DNA from: Adiantum capillus-veneris
Taxonomy: Eukaryota > Streptophyta > Polypodiopsida > Polypodiales > Pteridaceae
Length of the DNA stretch: 64,000 nucleotides
Direction: 5' to 3'
NCBI GenBank assembly: GCA_014529385.2
Contig: CM043956.1
Span: 59,467,120 to 59,531,119, forward strand
Shown: in pieces, positions 53,320 to 64,000 of the stretch
Numbering within the stretch: position 1 is the stretch's first letter
Layout: every line of letters begins with the position of its first letter
Notes under the pieces: generated by a model
The model's database searches: none
Told to the model about the DNA's origin: nothing
Seen by the model: only the letters and a program-made list of their open reading frames with translations
Program-made: the position numbers and the translations under genes

Positions 53320-55445
53320 ACATCACCAGTGAAAACCAAGAAAAGCTGTCCAATGCATTAAAGCTAGATTTTCACCTAGACAAGAACCTCATGTTTTCTG
53401 CACTTGGAAAAGATGTGACCAACCACAGTTGGAAGATGCTTCTGAATTTGTGAGCATATCAAGAGACAAATGAGGAGAATACTGGGGAATCATCTCCACC
53501 ACCATTAAAGTAAGTTCACAGATCATCATAGCTCAATTTCATGTGATCACAACAAAAGATATGCTAGACGACGTTATAATGGGAATTCCGATGGCCCACA
53601 AGATGTTAGAGATATAGAATGCAAACATGACGGACATACAAAAAATAATGAAGACCAAGACCGGTCACCCGCTGACAACATCACAGAGTCCTCAAGCACA
53701 GTTAAATTGGAGACTTATATCAAAGTAGATCTTATTGAAAATGATTCATCTCCATTGAATAGAACTTCAGGAGAGCTTAAAGAAAATAAGTCAATAGCAA
53801 GTGCAGATCAAACAGAACAAAGGGAAACCATGAAAGCTGTTGAGCAGAGAATGCCACCAAAGCTAGAAGTTAAGAATAACGAGGTTGCAGACAACCAAGA
53901 AACAATAAGAAGTCCAAAGAAAGTTAGATTGGAAAACATAGTCTCAAGCCACCCTCCATAGAGACACAATTAGATCAAGATGAGTCCATGGAAAAAGCAG
54001 GGCAAAGATCATCAATAGAACCAACAACAAGAATAGCTATAGTTCCTACCAGTACAAAAGGAGCAAGTGTTAGATGCAATGCTCTACTGGATAAAGAAGC
54101 AAATTGTAATACAATTACAGACAACATCCATAGCATTTTAGAGATTACTTAGGACAAGCCAGATAATAGAGAAATCATGGGTAAGGCTACAAGTAAAAAA
54201 GAAATGGTTTCTATCCTTAGCATCCAGAAGCATGAGGAGCAAGTCAAGTTTCAGGTGAAGCCTTCAAAGGAAATGCTTGTAGATGTCATCCTTGGACATC
54301 AGTGGTTAGACCAACACAAGGCCTACAAAAAAGATAAAATGGTAATACTCTCTTTTCCAAGAGGTAGGCAATAACATTTACAGGTACCGTTAATGCCAGA
54401 TTCAGAGTTACAAAAGTCATAAGAATTGAAGAAAAATCTTGCAGACGAAGGTAAAGCTAAAGTGGACCCTCCATCAATTAGCAAAGAAGGTGTGACAACA
54501 TATGCCTCTACATCAAAGAACCCTCATGGATTAGCTTCTTCAAGAAAGTTAGGCTTTCAAAACTTAAAGTCAATTGCTGACCCAACGGAAACCTCTAAGG
54601 AGACACCCAGAAAAGCAAAGATATTTCAGCCAAAGTACTCAAGAAAGCAAAAGATAGTCAAGCAAGTGTTTGTTCCAAGCAGTTTAGTCAAAGGCAAAGT
54701 CAATGATCTGGTTTGGATTAAAGACAGGAAATCAATACAAAAAAACAAACACTTGGGATGGATAGCATCACAATGGAGATTAAAAGAATAAGAGTACTAT
54801 AGAGGTAACAAACAGATATGGGTGCGAAAATTGCAGGTTAGAGCATATGAAGTGAAATCAAGATCCTCCCAAGAAAGAAGGCCCACAAGGTATCAACCTC
54901 GACAACATCCTAGGATACCTAAGAAGCAGGTCTACAACAGAACAACATCAAAAGATGCTAAAGTCTACCATAGCTCCCAAGAGGATATGGAACAGAGATG
55001 GATCTCAAAGGATCTTCCTCTTAGAGAAGGATTTTACAAAGGGTATACAAAGCTTTGGCTACCAGTCAACAACCATAAGCCAACTGCAACTACACGAGAC
55101 CTGCATGAAGATCTAAAAAACTCAACAAGACCTAGAGCAAGGCAAAGTCAACAAAGGAGTTACAAAGGTCCTCAAAAGATTTGGATTCTAAGTCTTCCAA
55201 TAAACCGAGTCAAAAGCCAGATGCCGACAACCAACAGAGGCCTACAACAACAACACAAACAAATAATGGAATCTTCACACTCAAAGAAGGACAACCCAAC
55301 CAACACGAATGTAGATTCAAAGAAGATAAAACAGGGATGGCAAAAGATACCTTCAATGCCAACTTGGTCCTTCACTAATCCTCTTTTTGAGGATTCAAGC
55401 TTACTTTTACCTAAAGAAATGTTTGTAGTAAGCACAAGAATGTAA
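53320..55445 (+). pseudogene. Gag/retropepsin-like polyprotein of the 4-kb element
   Basis: Text in changing frames includes NITSENQEKLSNALKLDF (gag-like) and RCNALLDKEANCNTITDNI (about 54072-54128), where the protease Asp is followed by Lys-Glu-Ala instead of Thr/Ser-Gly-Ala. VDVILGHQWLDQHKAYKKDK (54272-54340) is the ILGxxWL segment. A basic region with tryptophan motifs follows: HLGWIASQWRLKE (stop) EYYRGNKQIWVRKLQ (54750-54834), QRWISKDLPLREGFYKGYTK with LWLPVN, and YKGPQKIWILSLP. The first of these matches LRWIPKKLLEAQGYYEGN / DQIWVPKHK at about 20006-20084, so the two RT-less elements are related. Confidence 0.65.
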
Positions 55446-56402
55446 AAGGTCAAGTCACCACGGTGCAAAAAACACTCTTTCGCATAGTGACAGTTGGGCT
55501 GTTGAGCCATAAAATGAGCAAAGCATTAGACCCAAAGCTTCAAGTCATATAAAACTCTGTGCTAAGAGTCGTAGTTCTTAGGCTTACGCTCAAGCTAGAA
55601 GAGTTGAGAATATCTAAGTCATGTCGCTCATGCTGAACAAGATGAGCATAAGAGTCTAGGTCTATTACCTAAATCATGGTGGAGTGTGGTAGAGTCCAAC
55701 ACTCATGCCCAGTGCACAGTAAGATGAGAGCACATATCCTCGACAACAAGAAACATTCTTAAAGGGGTGCCAGTTTGTAAAGCCATGTCATATGATTTTA
55801 TAGCTACACCATCTTTCTAAAAACCCCTCAAAACCCTTCTTGCACAACATATTGTTTTCCATGCATTTTGTCTATGCATAAATAGGATGTCCCACCATTG
55901 GACATATGCATTAGACAGTATTTTTTGCTTCCACCTATGCACCTTGAGTGGACTACAACAAGCAAACCAATGTTCCATCATGCTACCCTCTCATATTTGC
56001 TACCTTTTTAATTCAATTTCTATCAACAGATAATCCATTGAATATTTCCAATGCTAATAAGTACCCCAATCATGCACGCATCCCAAAGGCACTTTTTTTC
56101 CACTGTGTTTTTTTCCTTTAGTCATCCAGGTATTAGACCCTAATTAGAACCTCATCATTCTACTTCCCTTGTACATAATTTGCATAAATAAACAGAAGCC
56201 TCCTCATTATACTATTACAACAGACAAATGCAACATCATCTCTCACATCATACATATTTAGACCAATGAAGATGTTGCAGAAAATTGAACCTCATCAACA
56301 AATTCAACGATAAAAGAAGACAATCAGCCCATCAACAACCAATCAAAAAACCTTCCACAGTCTCCACAGACACTTTTCAATAGTGCCCAAGGACGTGCAC
56401 TA
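55446..56402. other. 3' untranslated part of the 4-kb element
   Basis: No domain-bearing frame is seen between the last coding-like text and the purine tract. Confidence 0.45.
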
Positions 56403-56419
56403 AAATCGGAAGGGGGGAA
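56403..56419 (+). promoter_or_regulatory. Polypurine tract
   Basis: AAATCGGAAGGGGGGAA directly precedes the 3' LTR start TGTTAACTGAGC. Confidence 0.8.
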
Positions 56420-56822
56420 TGTTAACTGAGCCGATGTTAGTTAACAGGAGCTGCTAAAGATTGAAGCCTTATGAATGCACATCGAAGATGAATATGAAGA
56501 AGTAGTGAAGATTGGAGTTACACACTTTTCACATTTTTCCAAAATGGCTATGTATTGTAATTTCTTGATTTTTAGCCATTGTGATAATTGTAACGTGTTA
56601 TGGGCTCAATAAAAGTTCCAAGATATAAAGCATAGGCCACTTAGTGTACCTGGGTTACAGATACAGTAAGTGTGGAGCCTCAAAGGTCTTGGGTGCTGGA
56701 CATTACACATTTTAGACCTTGGCTAAGGTATAAAATCCAACTTTGTAAAGTTTATTATTAAGTTTTTGGATAATAGAAACACAACGTGAGCTAACAACGC
56801 TCACTTCTCTTCTTCTCGAGCT
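56420..56822 (+). repeat. 3' LTR (about 400 bp)
   Basis: It matches 52856-53252 with scattered substitutions and an extra ACTGAGCCGATG.. phrase near the start. Confidence 0.85.
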
Positions 56823-57829
56823 TCCTAGTCCCTCCCCAATTGTCACATTGCAGTCGCGTCTGTTGCGTTGCAATCGCAGGTAAGGCTCTATGCATTCGCG
56901 TTAGCCTTTCATGGTAATCCGTAGCTTTTGGCATCGCCGACTTGTGGTCTAATTTCATCATAGTAGGAATTTAAGCTTTAAAATAAAAAACTAAGTATAG
57001 AAGGGATATTGGGGCATCATTGCTAAGCATTTAGATGCATTTTGGGTCGAAAACGACTAGGTCAAAAACTCACGGTGTTAATAATCGTGATTTTTGCACT
57101 TGACCTAAAGTCAGATTTGAGACCATAAGCATGTGTGCTTAGGTCTTATAAACATGTCCTAGAAGTTTCATAACATTTGGATGTCGTTTGATTCTGTAAC
57201 GGATGTGATTTGTTTGCCGATGAGCGATTAACTTTTGGTGATTTTTGTCATTTGAGTGTATCTTGAGTTAGATGCAAGTTGTTTGTTGATTTCCAAGAGA
57301 TTGACAACCTCTTGTAGCCTCTATACACTAGTTGAGTCAGCTTTGTCCCATGGATTGACAATTATATTCGTGGTTCTCGCTATGTATGCAATAAGATAGG
57401 AGCGAGGTTAGGCACCCGTCCCACATCAGCTTAGTCAAGATGAAGGCATTCAAAGAGGGTTGAAAGACATTCTCAGTTGAATGGGTCTTGGAAGTCAAAC
57501 CTCAAGGGCAAATCAAAGGTTTAAACTAATGAGAGTAATTGTACTAGGCATAAGAGAAGGACAACATCACACGGAAAACCCCATCAAAGGAATAAACTTG
57601 ATATTGTGACTAAAACGGATGATCACAAGGAAAAAACCCAAATGTAGAGAACACATGCATAGGGAGAGAAAGTTTGATCACAAGGAAAAACCAACAAGTA
57701 GAGAACAAGAATCGGACACCACGGGTCTAGACATCGGGAAAGATCTAGTGACTTGAGGATTTCCTTTCTAAGATTCAAAGGGGAAAGGAAGGAAAACCCA
57801 TATGTACACATCCATTTGTTGAAGATGAA
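56823..57829 (+). other. Probable LTR/leader of the next Gypsy remnant
   Basis: No gene is seen. From about 57540 on, repeated phrases (GATCACAAGGAAAAA.CC and GTAGAGAACA at 57623 and 57673) precede the gag text. Confidence 0.4.
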
Positions 57830-58690
57830 TGGATTGAGTATTTCCCACAAATTGTGAGGAATGTGTCTAGGAAGTGGTATTAGCACTATCCAACATGCAA
57901 ACTTGGAATTTATAGTAAGCTGAAAAAGGCATTTCTTCTAGAGTATAGTGAGAACCATGGGGATGAAGACATACTCTGTGAGCTGAGATAAGACAATTTG
58001 TTAGTGAGAAGCTATGTGAGAAGCTATGTGGAAAAGATCAAGGAGCTCACTAGAACCTCCTTCAGAAAAGAGAATGTATCCCTAGTGAGAAGCTATGTGG
58101 AAAAGATCAAGGAGCTCACAAGACAAGACAATTTGTTAGTGAGAAGCTATGTGGAAAATATCAAGGAGCTCACTAGACCCTCCTTCAGAAAAGAGAATGT
58201 ATCCCTAGTTTCTAAGTAGATTCAAAAGCAAGAAATTTAGAGATCAAGAGGTACCAACACTCACTAGAAAGTTTAATGATCTAGTACAGAGAGAGTAGAT
58301 ATTTGAAATGTGAACATTTAGACCAACAATGAGAAAGGTGGAGATTTGGTATACTAAGTGTAAGTCAAAAGAATACAAGTGTGATAAATGTTGAGAGTGT
58401 ACTTACTCTAAAGCATTCAAACATTTGTGTAATAATTGTAAGGTTAGAATGAATCATTTCAAAGAATGCAAAGATGTGTCTATGATAGCTTTGCAAAACT
58501 CAAAACTAATAAAGCAAGAGGGGATGTCAGAGAGTATAAAGAATGGGGTTGGTACAAGAAATATTCCATGGATATCAAAATTTTGTTGGTAGAGGTCGAG
58601 GAAGAGGTGACTTTACAAGGTGCAAGTTTAGCTGCTACACATGTGGAAAGTATGAAAACATTCAATCTCAATGCCCAAGAATGCTAAAAC
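57830..58690 (+). pseudogene. Gag of truncated Gypsy element
   Basis: EWIEYFPQIVRNVSRKWY (stop) HYPTC, YSKLKKAFLLEYSENHGDED and VRSYVEKIKELT form the retrotransposon gag core. The last part is expanded by a 135-bp tandem duplication. A knuckle-like CNNCKVRMNHFKEC (about 58432) has irregular spacing (C-x2-C-x5-H-x3-C). Stops interrupt the frame. Confidence 0.65.
57992..58220 (+). repeat. 135-bp tandem duplication with shorter inner repeats
   Basis: GACAATTTGTTAGTGAGAAGC occurs at 57992 and 58127. Inside, GTGAGAAGCTATGTGGAAAA.ATCAAGGAGCTCAC recurs three times. Confidence 0.93.
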
Positions 58691-59534
58691 TGAAGTTCTT
58701 GAAGGTAAAATGGAAACCCTAGTTTTGGTGCATGAGATCACTAGGAGTGCTAGGGTTGTCATTGATGACTTACCAGATGAGCCAGTTGACCAAACAAAGT
58801 GGGTTAAAGAGGATCAGAGGTGGGAGAAGCAAAGAGCCATCTGGAAGGCCAAGGGAAAGGCTAAGGATGTAGATGAATGGTAGAAGCACAGGATGTTGGC
58901 AACCAAAATCACGTAGTATTTGGCAAAAAAGATGCCACATAAGCATGAGTGCTCGTAGCCCAAAACTTTCCAAACAATTTCTCTAAAGGCTTTAGAGTTT
59001 CTATAGAGGGAACTCCAAGAGAGTGAATATAGTACGATGGATTTCGGAAAGGAATCTAAAGAATTAGCAAAGGGAGTGAATCTAATAAGGTGGATGTTGG
59101 AAAGGCATCTAAAGAATTATCAAAGGGCTTAGAGAAACACCTAGAATACGATGTTCGGCAAGTTAGGGCAAACCTGGTTGAGGCTAATCAATTGGATCTA
59201 GAGATAGAATATGTTCAAGATCAGCAATCCAATTCCTCACAAAAGGATCCATTAGCTAGAAGATGCACAAGGCAAGCAAAGGCATGGCACTACAAGGAAA
59301 ACTTTTTGAAGAGGAGACCTTCGAGTTTAGACAGTAGATTTGGGAATAAATATGACTAGATCTATGTAAAGATTTGTGAAAGAGTTCAGAAGATTACTCT
59401 TGAATTAGACAATATCAGAAGGACTTTGCTAGAGGATACTAAGTTTATAAGAAAGAAAACAAAGAAGGACTCAAATGAAATAGTCATGGATCTATCGAAG
59501 ATTAAAGATGATGAAGTGCTGGTCATCTAGATTG

Positions 59535-59880
59535 ATTACAAGCTTAGAAAATTGTGGGAGCCATTATCAAGGATAATACTAGATGGCGGTGCTAGTGTTA
59601 ACATCCTAGGAAAGCATGTCAAAAACATGTTTCAATTTCAAGATATGAAACCATATCCCTTCAAAAATTGAAGGGCAGATCAAAGGATAGTCTAGGACTG
59701 TTGCTTAGATGAAAACCTAAAGATCACGATAGAACCAGAGAAATTCAAAACTATCTTTTGTGTGTTAGATGTGCAAGGAGCCTACATTATTAGATGTGCA
59801 AGGATCCTACACTATTCTATTGAGAAGGCCTTGGCTTAGAAGTGTCGGAGCCATTCATGACTATGCAAGCCAAACATTGA
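59535..59880 (+). pseudogene. Retropepsin of truncated Gypsy element
   Basis: LSRIILDGGASVNILGKHV (about 59565-59620) is the active-site loop with Asp-Gly-Gly-Ala. RRPWLRSVGAIHDYASQTL (about 59823-59880) is the (LG)RPWLR.VGA..DY segment. Between them are stops and a 25-bp tandem duplication (TTAGATGTGCAAGGA.., 59766 and 59791). Confidence 0.72.
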
Positions 59881-60309
59881 CACAATTAAGGGACCCAACA
59901 TGAGAATATAGGTAAATACAAAAAATACCAGAAGCTCAAAGAGAAAAATGAGACCAGATAAGTCCAAACCAAGTGAAAGACCTATGAATCTAGATGGTAG
60001 GCCGCCAGAAGAACCAAGAGGCCAGACTGTACAAGGTACCAAATCAGATGAAGGATGCAAGCAACAAAGTGCAGATACATTCGATTGAAATAGAATTCCA
60101 TCAGATTGAAAATTAGATATAGTAGGTAGGGTGAATTCCTTTAACAAATATGCAATGGGTATACATACAAAAAGAAAGGGATTTACCCGTTACTCTATGG
60201 GAAAAAGAAAGGGGGTGGACCAAAGTGGCCGTTGTCAGATGAGAAAGCAATTGCAAAATGGAATCTCGGTTCAAAATCAAATGCAAGGATGTTCACAATC
60301 AACAAGCAT

Positions 60310-60500
60310 ATGAAACCGAAGATAAAGGGGAAGGGGAAGTAGGTGTTCTAGAAATATAAGAATGTATTCACATGAGAGCATATAGATCTTAAGGGAGTAG
60401 ATCCAAAAGTATGCCAACATTGGATACCATTGAATCTAGATGCATGACTAGTACTCTCAGAGATACAAAATGAATCTAAAAAATGCCAAGAAGGTTGTTG
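60310..60500 (+). pseudogene. N-terminal piece of Gypsy reverse transcriptase, truncated
   Basis: KNVFTWEHIDLKGVDPKVCQ and HWIPLNLDA (about 60363-60445), then RYKMNLKNAKKVVD (60458-60500), match the start of Gypsy RT (VFAWSYEDLKGIPPEVVQH.IPL.P.A.PVRQ..RRMNP..A..V..E). The homology stops at about 60500, where unrelated DNA (GACCGGCGGGTC..) begins, so catalytic RT is absent. Confidence 0.65.
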
Positions 60501-62511
60501 ACCGGCGGGTCAATAGCACGACATAACTCAATTTCTATACCAAAATCTTATCTTTTGAGAGCTATGAAATGTTGCGGATTATGGTCATAAACATCATATG
60601 TAATCAAGCATTCCTCGCAGAACGGAGCAAACGTGCTCGCGCATCTACGAGCTATTTACGGTTGTAAGTATAACAAATGATGTCTATTTTTTTCCTACAA
60701 GTAGTCGTTAGAATCGTAGCGACATAAGCTACGCATAGGTACTCATAGATTTCAGTTTTGGGCACTTTCAAAATATTGCTCAGTCTTTATACGTGTTTTC
60801 TATAGATGGGTCTAGAGTGAGGGTTTTGAGTGTAGAGGCTTTGGGATATGTGTATCCGAGTGAGGAAATGATGTTCCTTAAGTTTTGTATGATTCTGGCA
60901 CAATTTAGTGAGTTTTCTTTTGTTTGTGTGTATGTGGGTTGGTGGTGTAGTTGAGAGTAGTGAGATTCTAGATTGTGGTTTAGTTGGCCTTCCAGAGTGT
61001 TATATGTGTAGGATGGTCTTTGTGAGGGCCATACCCAGACTTGACCCTACTCACCTCCCTCAGTCCTTCAGACCGTTCCAAGGAATGACATAGATCTATC
61101 TGCAGGTATCCCTCCCACTTGGGACCGACACTTAGGCAGGACTCCGGTCTATCTCGAATGCCAACCCAAGGGGGTACATCTCTTCATTCAACGATTCTAC
61201 CTGTTTCTCATAATCAATCTGTCCTTGACAGCTTTTCGCACCCAAAATCGTGGCATTTAGTCTTGATTCTCTTGATCTTTTACTTGAGGATCTGCACTTG
61301 CTTTCTTGTTCTCCCTTGGTTCATGGCGATAACCCCTTTTTCCTGACAAGCAGGCACGACAGTTATCACTTTCCCCTAAGAAGAGGGATCTTGCAATCCT
61401 ACCTAGTCTCGCTCATCCCCGATTACCCATTTTTATCCCACGTAGTCCTAGCGTTTAACATAAAATTTTTAATTCAACATCCGGCCATCTGACCCTTCGG
61501 ATCCGCCCACCCACCGAACCATTTCATGAAAATCCCTTCCCGAGGTAGTACTTAACTACTACAAAATCAGGAAGAGGGACAACAGTCTATCAGAAATCAT
61601 CAAACAACAAGCAGCATGCAATCTGTTGCATACCCTTGTTCAGGGAAATTCATCCGGTTGTTCCTACCAGATCTTTATTTAGAAACTTTTAATTCATTTC
61701 CTTTCCTTTATCTGCTATAATTAGCTTGTAACTAGTTTCCTAACTAATCATGCAACACATTTAGTTTCAACCAATTCATCTTGCCTCCCCATTCAGGCCA
61801 ATATAATCGATTACAAGCCATCAAAATGGCAACACCTTCACAATATTTCCCAGAATTAAGTGTTTGGGAAAGGTTCATCAAGTAATTTAATCATTTCTTC
61901 CTAAGTATTTTATTTCGAGAGGTATAGCACCATCTGGTGACAGACGCACAGGATAGTCCCTATATTCCTAGCCTTTCAAGTTCCTTTTTAAGCAACCAAG
62001 TCGAACAAATTTCCTTAATTAAATTCACATCATCCTCCCTGAGTATGACCTTCTCATCCAACTATTGGCATCAGGCTATACCCGGATTATGCTCAATTTC
62101 CAATAAGATACCGCGGGTATTTCACCTGACCGGGCAAAAATAAAACAAACCCATTCATTCCTTATCCCTCGGGCATGAATGACCTAGGTATAACAACTTG
62201 CCGGTTACACTGCCCTAGCCAAAAAGGGCCAATCTCTGTCAAGTTCCCCAAGAAAATTTTCTCAATGGGCCGGCCTTTCAATCAAATTGACCTCAAAAAG
62301 ATCCATCTTGGTTTCTGGTCATTTCCAAACAATCTTCAAAACTCCTAGTTAAATCTATGTTTTGCAATGGGCTATCCCTATCACCTCTCGAGATTCCTTT
62401 TTAACTCCTAGTTGGTAATTCCCAGGTTCATTCATTTATAAACCTTAATTCCTACTTTCATTAATTATCTACCAGCCAAGTTTATAGAAAATACAAGCGA
62501 GTTTTTGCCAT
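60501..62511. other. No gene seen
   Basis: Low-information DNA. I recognise no domain in either strand. The abrupt end of the RT text at about 60500 suggests a deletion or insertion breakpoint there, or an LTR start (TTGTTGACCGG). Confidence 0.4.
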
Positions 62512-62600
62512 AGGCAGTTTGATGGTTAATGTCTCTTTGGAAATGCCAACTTTTTAAGTTCAATCCCCGTTTTGTACGAATCTCAGTTTTTTTTTTGTAA
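62512..62600 (+). mobile_element. Possible tRNA-derived SINE or tRNA-like sequence
   Basis: A box A-like segment (GGCAGTTTGATGGTTAATG, about 62513-62531) is followed 30 bases later by GTTCAATCC (62558-62566), which fits the box B consensus GWTCRANNC, then a T run (about 62588-62597) that could stop RNA polymerase III. I cannot fold it into a full cloverleaf, so a tRNA gene is unlikely. Confidence 0.35.
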
Positions 62601-62813
62601 TCCTTTGCCATCCATGGGGCATCTCCATGGAAGCCTGTGGAGTTTTCGGTTCAAAACAACACGGAGATCAATGCCGCGAAGTTATCCCGTATCTCCCCCA
62701 TCCTGTATTTGCAAACAAACTTGAAATTGACAACTTTAGAAATACTCTTCATTACCAAAAATTGAACTGCTTCTATCGAGCTTAGACAACTACTCTTTTC
62801 TTATGGTACAAAG

Positions 62814-63260
62814 TTATCATTAAAGCTTAAATCAAGAGTGCAATTCTTCCTTTAGTACTTAACTTAATGATACATAGATACTCTTAGCACTTAACCCTAA
62901 TTGCGAGGTTTCCATTAAAGCTTAAACCTAAAATACAAGGTAGTTACTCAAGCTTACACCTGAGTGTAAAGTTACCATTAAAGCTTAGCTTATGAATGAA
63001 AATCTACCTTTGAAGCTTAACTTTATGATGCATAGATACTCTTATTACTTAACCCTAATTGCGAGGTTTCCATTAAAGCTTAAACCTAAAATGCAAGGTA
63101 ATCACTAAAGATTACACCTAAGTGAAAAGTTACCATTAAAGCTTAGCTTAAGGATGCAAACCTACCTTCGGAGTTTAACTTAATTATGCATAGATACTCT
63201 TAGCACCTAACCCCAATTGCAAGGTTTCCATTAAAGCTTAAACCTAAAGGCTAAAATGAT
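62814..63260 (+). repeat. 158-bp tandem triplicate
   Basis: Copies start at 62814, 62972 and 63130 (period 158). All share TTA.CATTAAAGCTTA, GCATAGATACTCTTA, TTAACCCTAATTGCGAGG or a variant, and TTTCCATTAAAGCTTAAACC. Confidence 0.93.
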
Positions 63261-63619
63261 GCACAGAAACTTTTCTAGTTTTAAAACACATGGTTTAGGT
63301 TAATAATCCAACTAAAAGTGAATATTAACTCCTCTAAACAAGAGGGAAATGGGGTTGAAGTCCTTGTTGAAGAGATGTGAGGTTCAAGGAAGAAGGAAAG
63401 GGATTTATGGTGAAGAGGAAGGAGAGGAGAGCTTCTTCACAAAACCCTCAAGGGTTTGGCCTTCAAGAGAGGGAGAGAGCAAGAGCAAGATTTAATGAAA
63501 AACTTGATTTACTTAAAAGCATAATCTTGAGCATGGAAAGTATGCAAGTAGCTTAGCAATATGTGTGTCTAAAATTACAAAGGAGAGGGGGTGCTTATAT
63601 AGGAAATGGTGGGTATTCT
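63261..63619. other. No gene seen
   Basis: A purine-rich stretch (63350-63490) with no domain-bearing frame. Confidence 0.4.
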
Positions 63620-63805
63620 TTTCTCAATTCCTATTGGACCCCAATTCTCTTCTCAAATCTTATTGGACCCCAATTCTCTTCTCAAATGCTATTGGGCCCC
63701 AATTCTCTTCTTAATTCCTATTGGACCCCAATTCTCTTCTCAAATGCTATTGGACCCCAATTCTCTTCTTAATTCCTATTGGACCCCAATTTTCTTCTTA
63801 GTTCG
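63620..63805 (+). repeat. 29-bp minisatellite with CCAAT dyads
   Basis: About six units of CCTATTGGACCCCAATTCTC.. recur every 29 bases, alternating between CTCAAATGC and TTAATTCC ends. Every unit contains ATTGGACCCCAAT, an inverted pair of CCAAT boxes. Confidence 0.95.
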
Positions 63806-64000
63806 TATCTCTTAACTTTATCTTTCAATCAAGTTAGTCCCTTTTTATCCCAGTTCCTGATCTAGATCAGTTACCACGCGGATTTTGATGAAGAAGTACA
63901 AAAAGAATCTTAATCTTTTTGGAAAAATATAGAGATGATGTAATCTCGTATCCAAAATATCCTTGTCTTTTCATTCTGGAGTAAACTCTTGTTGTCCGCA

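Larger units (their letters stand above)
52856..56822 (+). mobile_element. LTR element of about 4 kb without RT or integrase
   Basis: Direct repeats of about 400 bases at 52856-53252 and 56420-56822 share TTAACAGGAGCTGCTAAAGATTG, AACGTGTTATGGGCTCAATAA and GGTATAAAA.CCAACTTTGTAAAG. A strong purine tract (GGAAGGGGGG) precedes the right copy. The internal region codes for gag-like, retropepsin-like and tryptophan-motif protein only. I found no primer site directly after the left LTR and no clear target duplication. Confidence 0.8.

Noticed and set aside
1-64000. CRISPR arrays, operons, bacterial genes
   Set aside because: All coding signals are eukaryotic retrotransposon, transposon or plant proteins. 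The tandem repeats lack regularly spaced unique spacers.

Overview
The window looks like nuclear DNA of a land plant with a large, repeat-packed genome. Only one ordinary host gene is visible: the 3'-truncated trihelix transcription-factor gene at the left edge (minus strand, 1-968), a family confined to plants. Almost everything else is transposable elements in various stages of decay: Ty3/Gypsy (including a chromovirus), Ty1/Copia, one large DNA transposon with terminal inverted repeats (TIRs), a fold-back element and a possible SINE. A fern, lycophyte or gymnosperm would fit the repeat load, but the sequence alone does not settle the clade.

Layout: 1-968 trihelix gene; 969-4519 AT-rich intergenic DNA with microsatellites; 4520-13020 complete but defective Gypsy chromovirus with two LTRs of about 1.6 kb; about 13.9-20.56 kb a second Gypsy-type element with gag and two retropepsin-like domains but no reverse transcriptase or integrase; 20.6-22.9 kb decayed minus-strand coding-like DNA; 22.9-26.6 kb low-information DNA with tandem repeats.

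26.6-51.7 kb is a nested stack of four elements. A Gypsy gag (26.6-27.1 kb, resuming at 49.46 kb) is split by a Copia element (27144-49450). The gag of that Copia is split by a DNA transposon of 17.0 kb (27977-44977) with TIRs of about 46 bp. One gene of the DNA transposon is split in turn by a Copia on the minus strand (36163-41770), which has perfect 5-bp target duplications.

The DNA transposon is the most interesting object. Its cargo converges from both ends. The plus-strand half holds an unknown N-terminal exon, a transposase-like region and a divergent histone H3-fold protein with a long charged N-terminal extension. The minus-strand half holds at least two unrecognised genes. A 0.5-kb fold-back repeat lies between the two halves.

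52.7-60.5 kb holds a third RT-poor Gypsy-type element with LTRs of about 400 bp (52856-56822) and a truncated Gypsy element (gag, protease, first part of RT). The last 3.5 kb has no recognisable gene but contains a tRNA-like SINE candidate, a 158-bp tandem triplicate and a 29-bp minisatellite whose units carry a CCAAT/ATTGG dyad.

Nearly all transposon reading frames carry in-frame stops (often TAA or TAG where CAA or CAG would fit), frameshifts and short tandem duplications, so few of these proteins can be made intact. Domain calls rest on motif recognition by eye; no database search was run.
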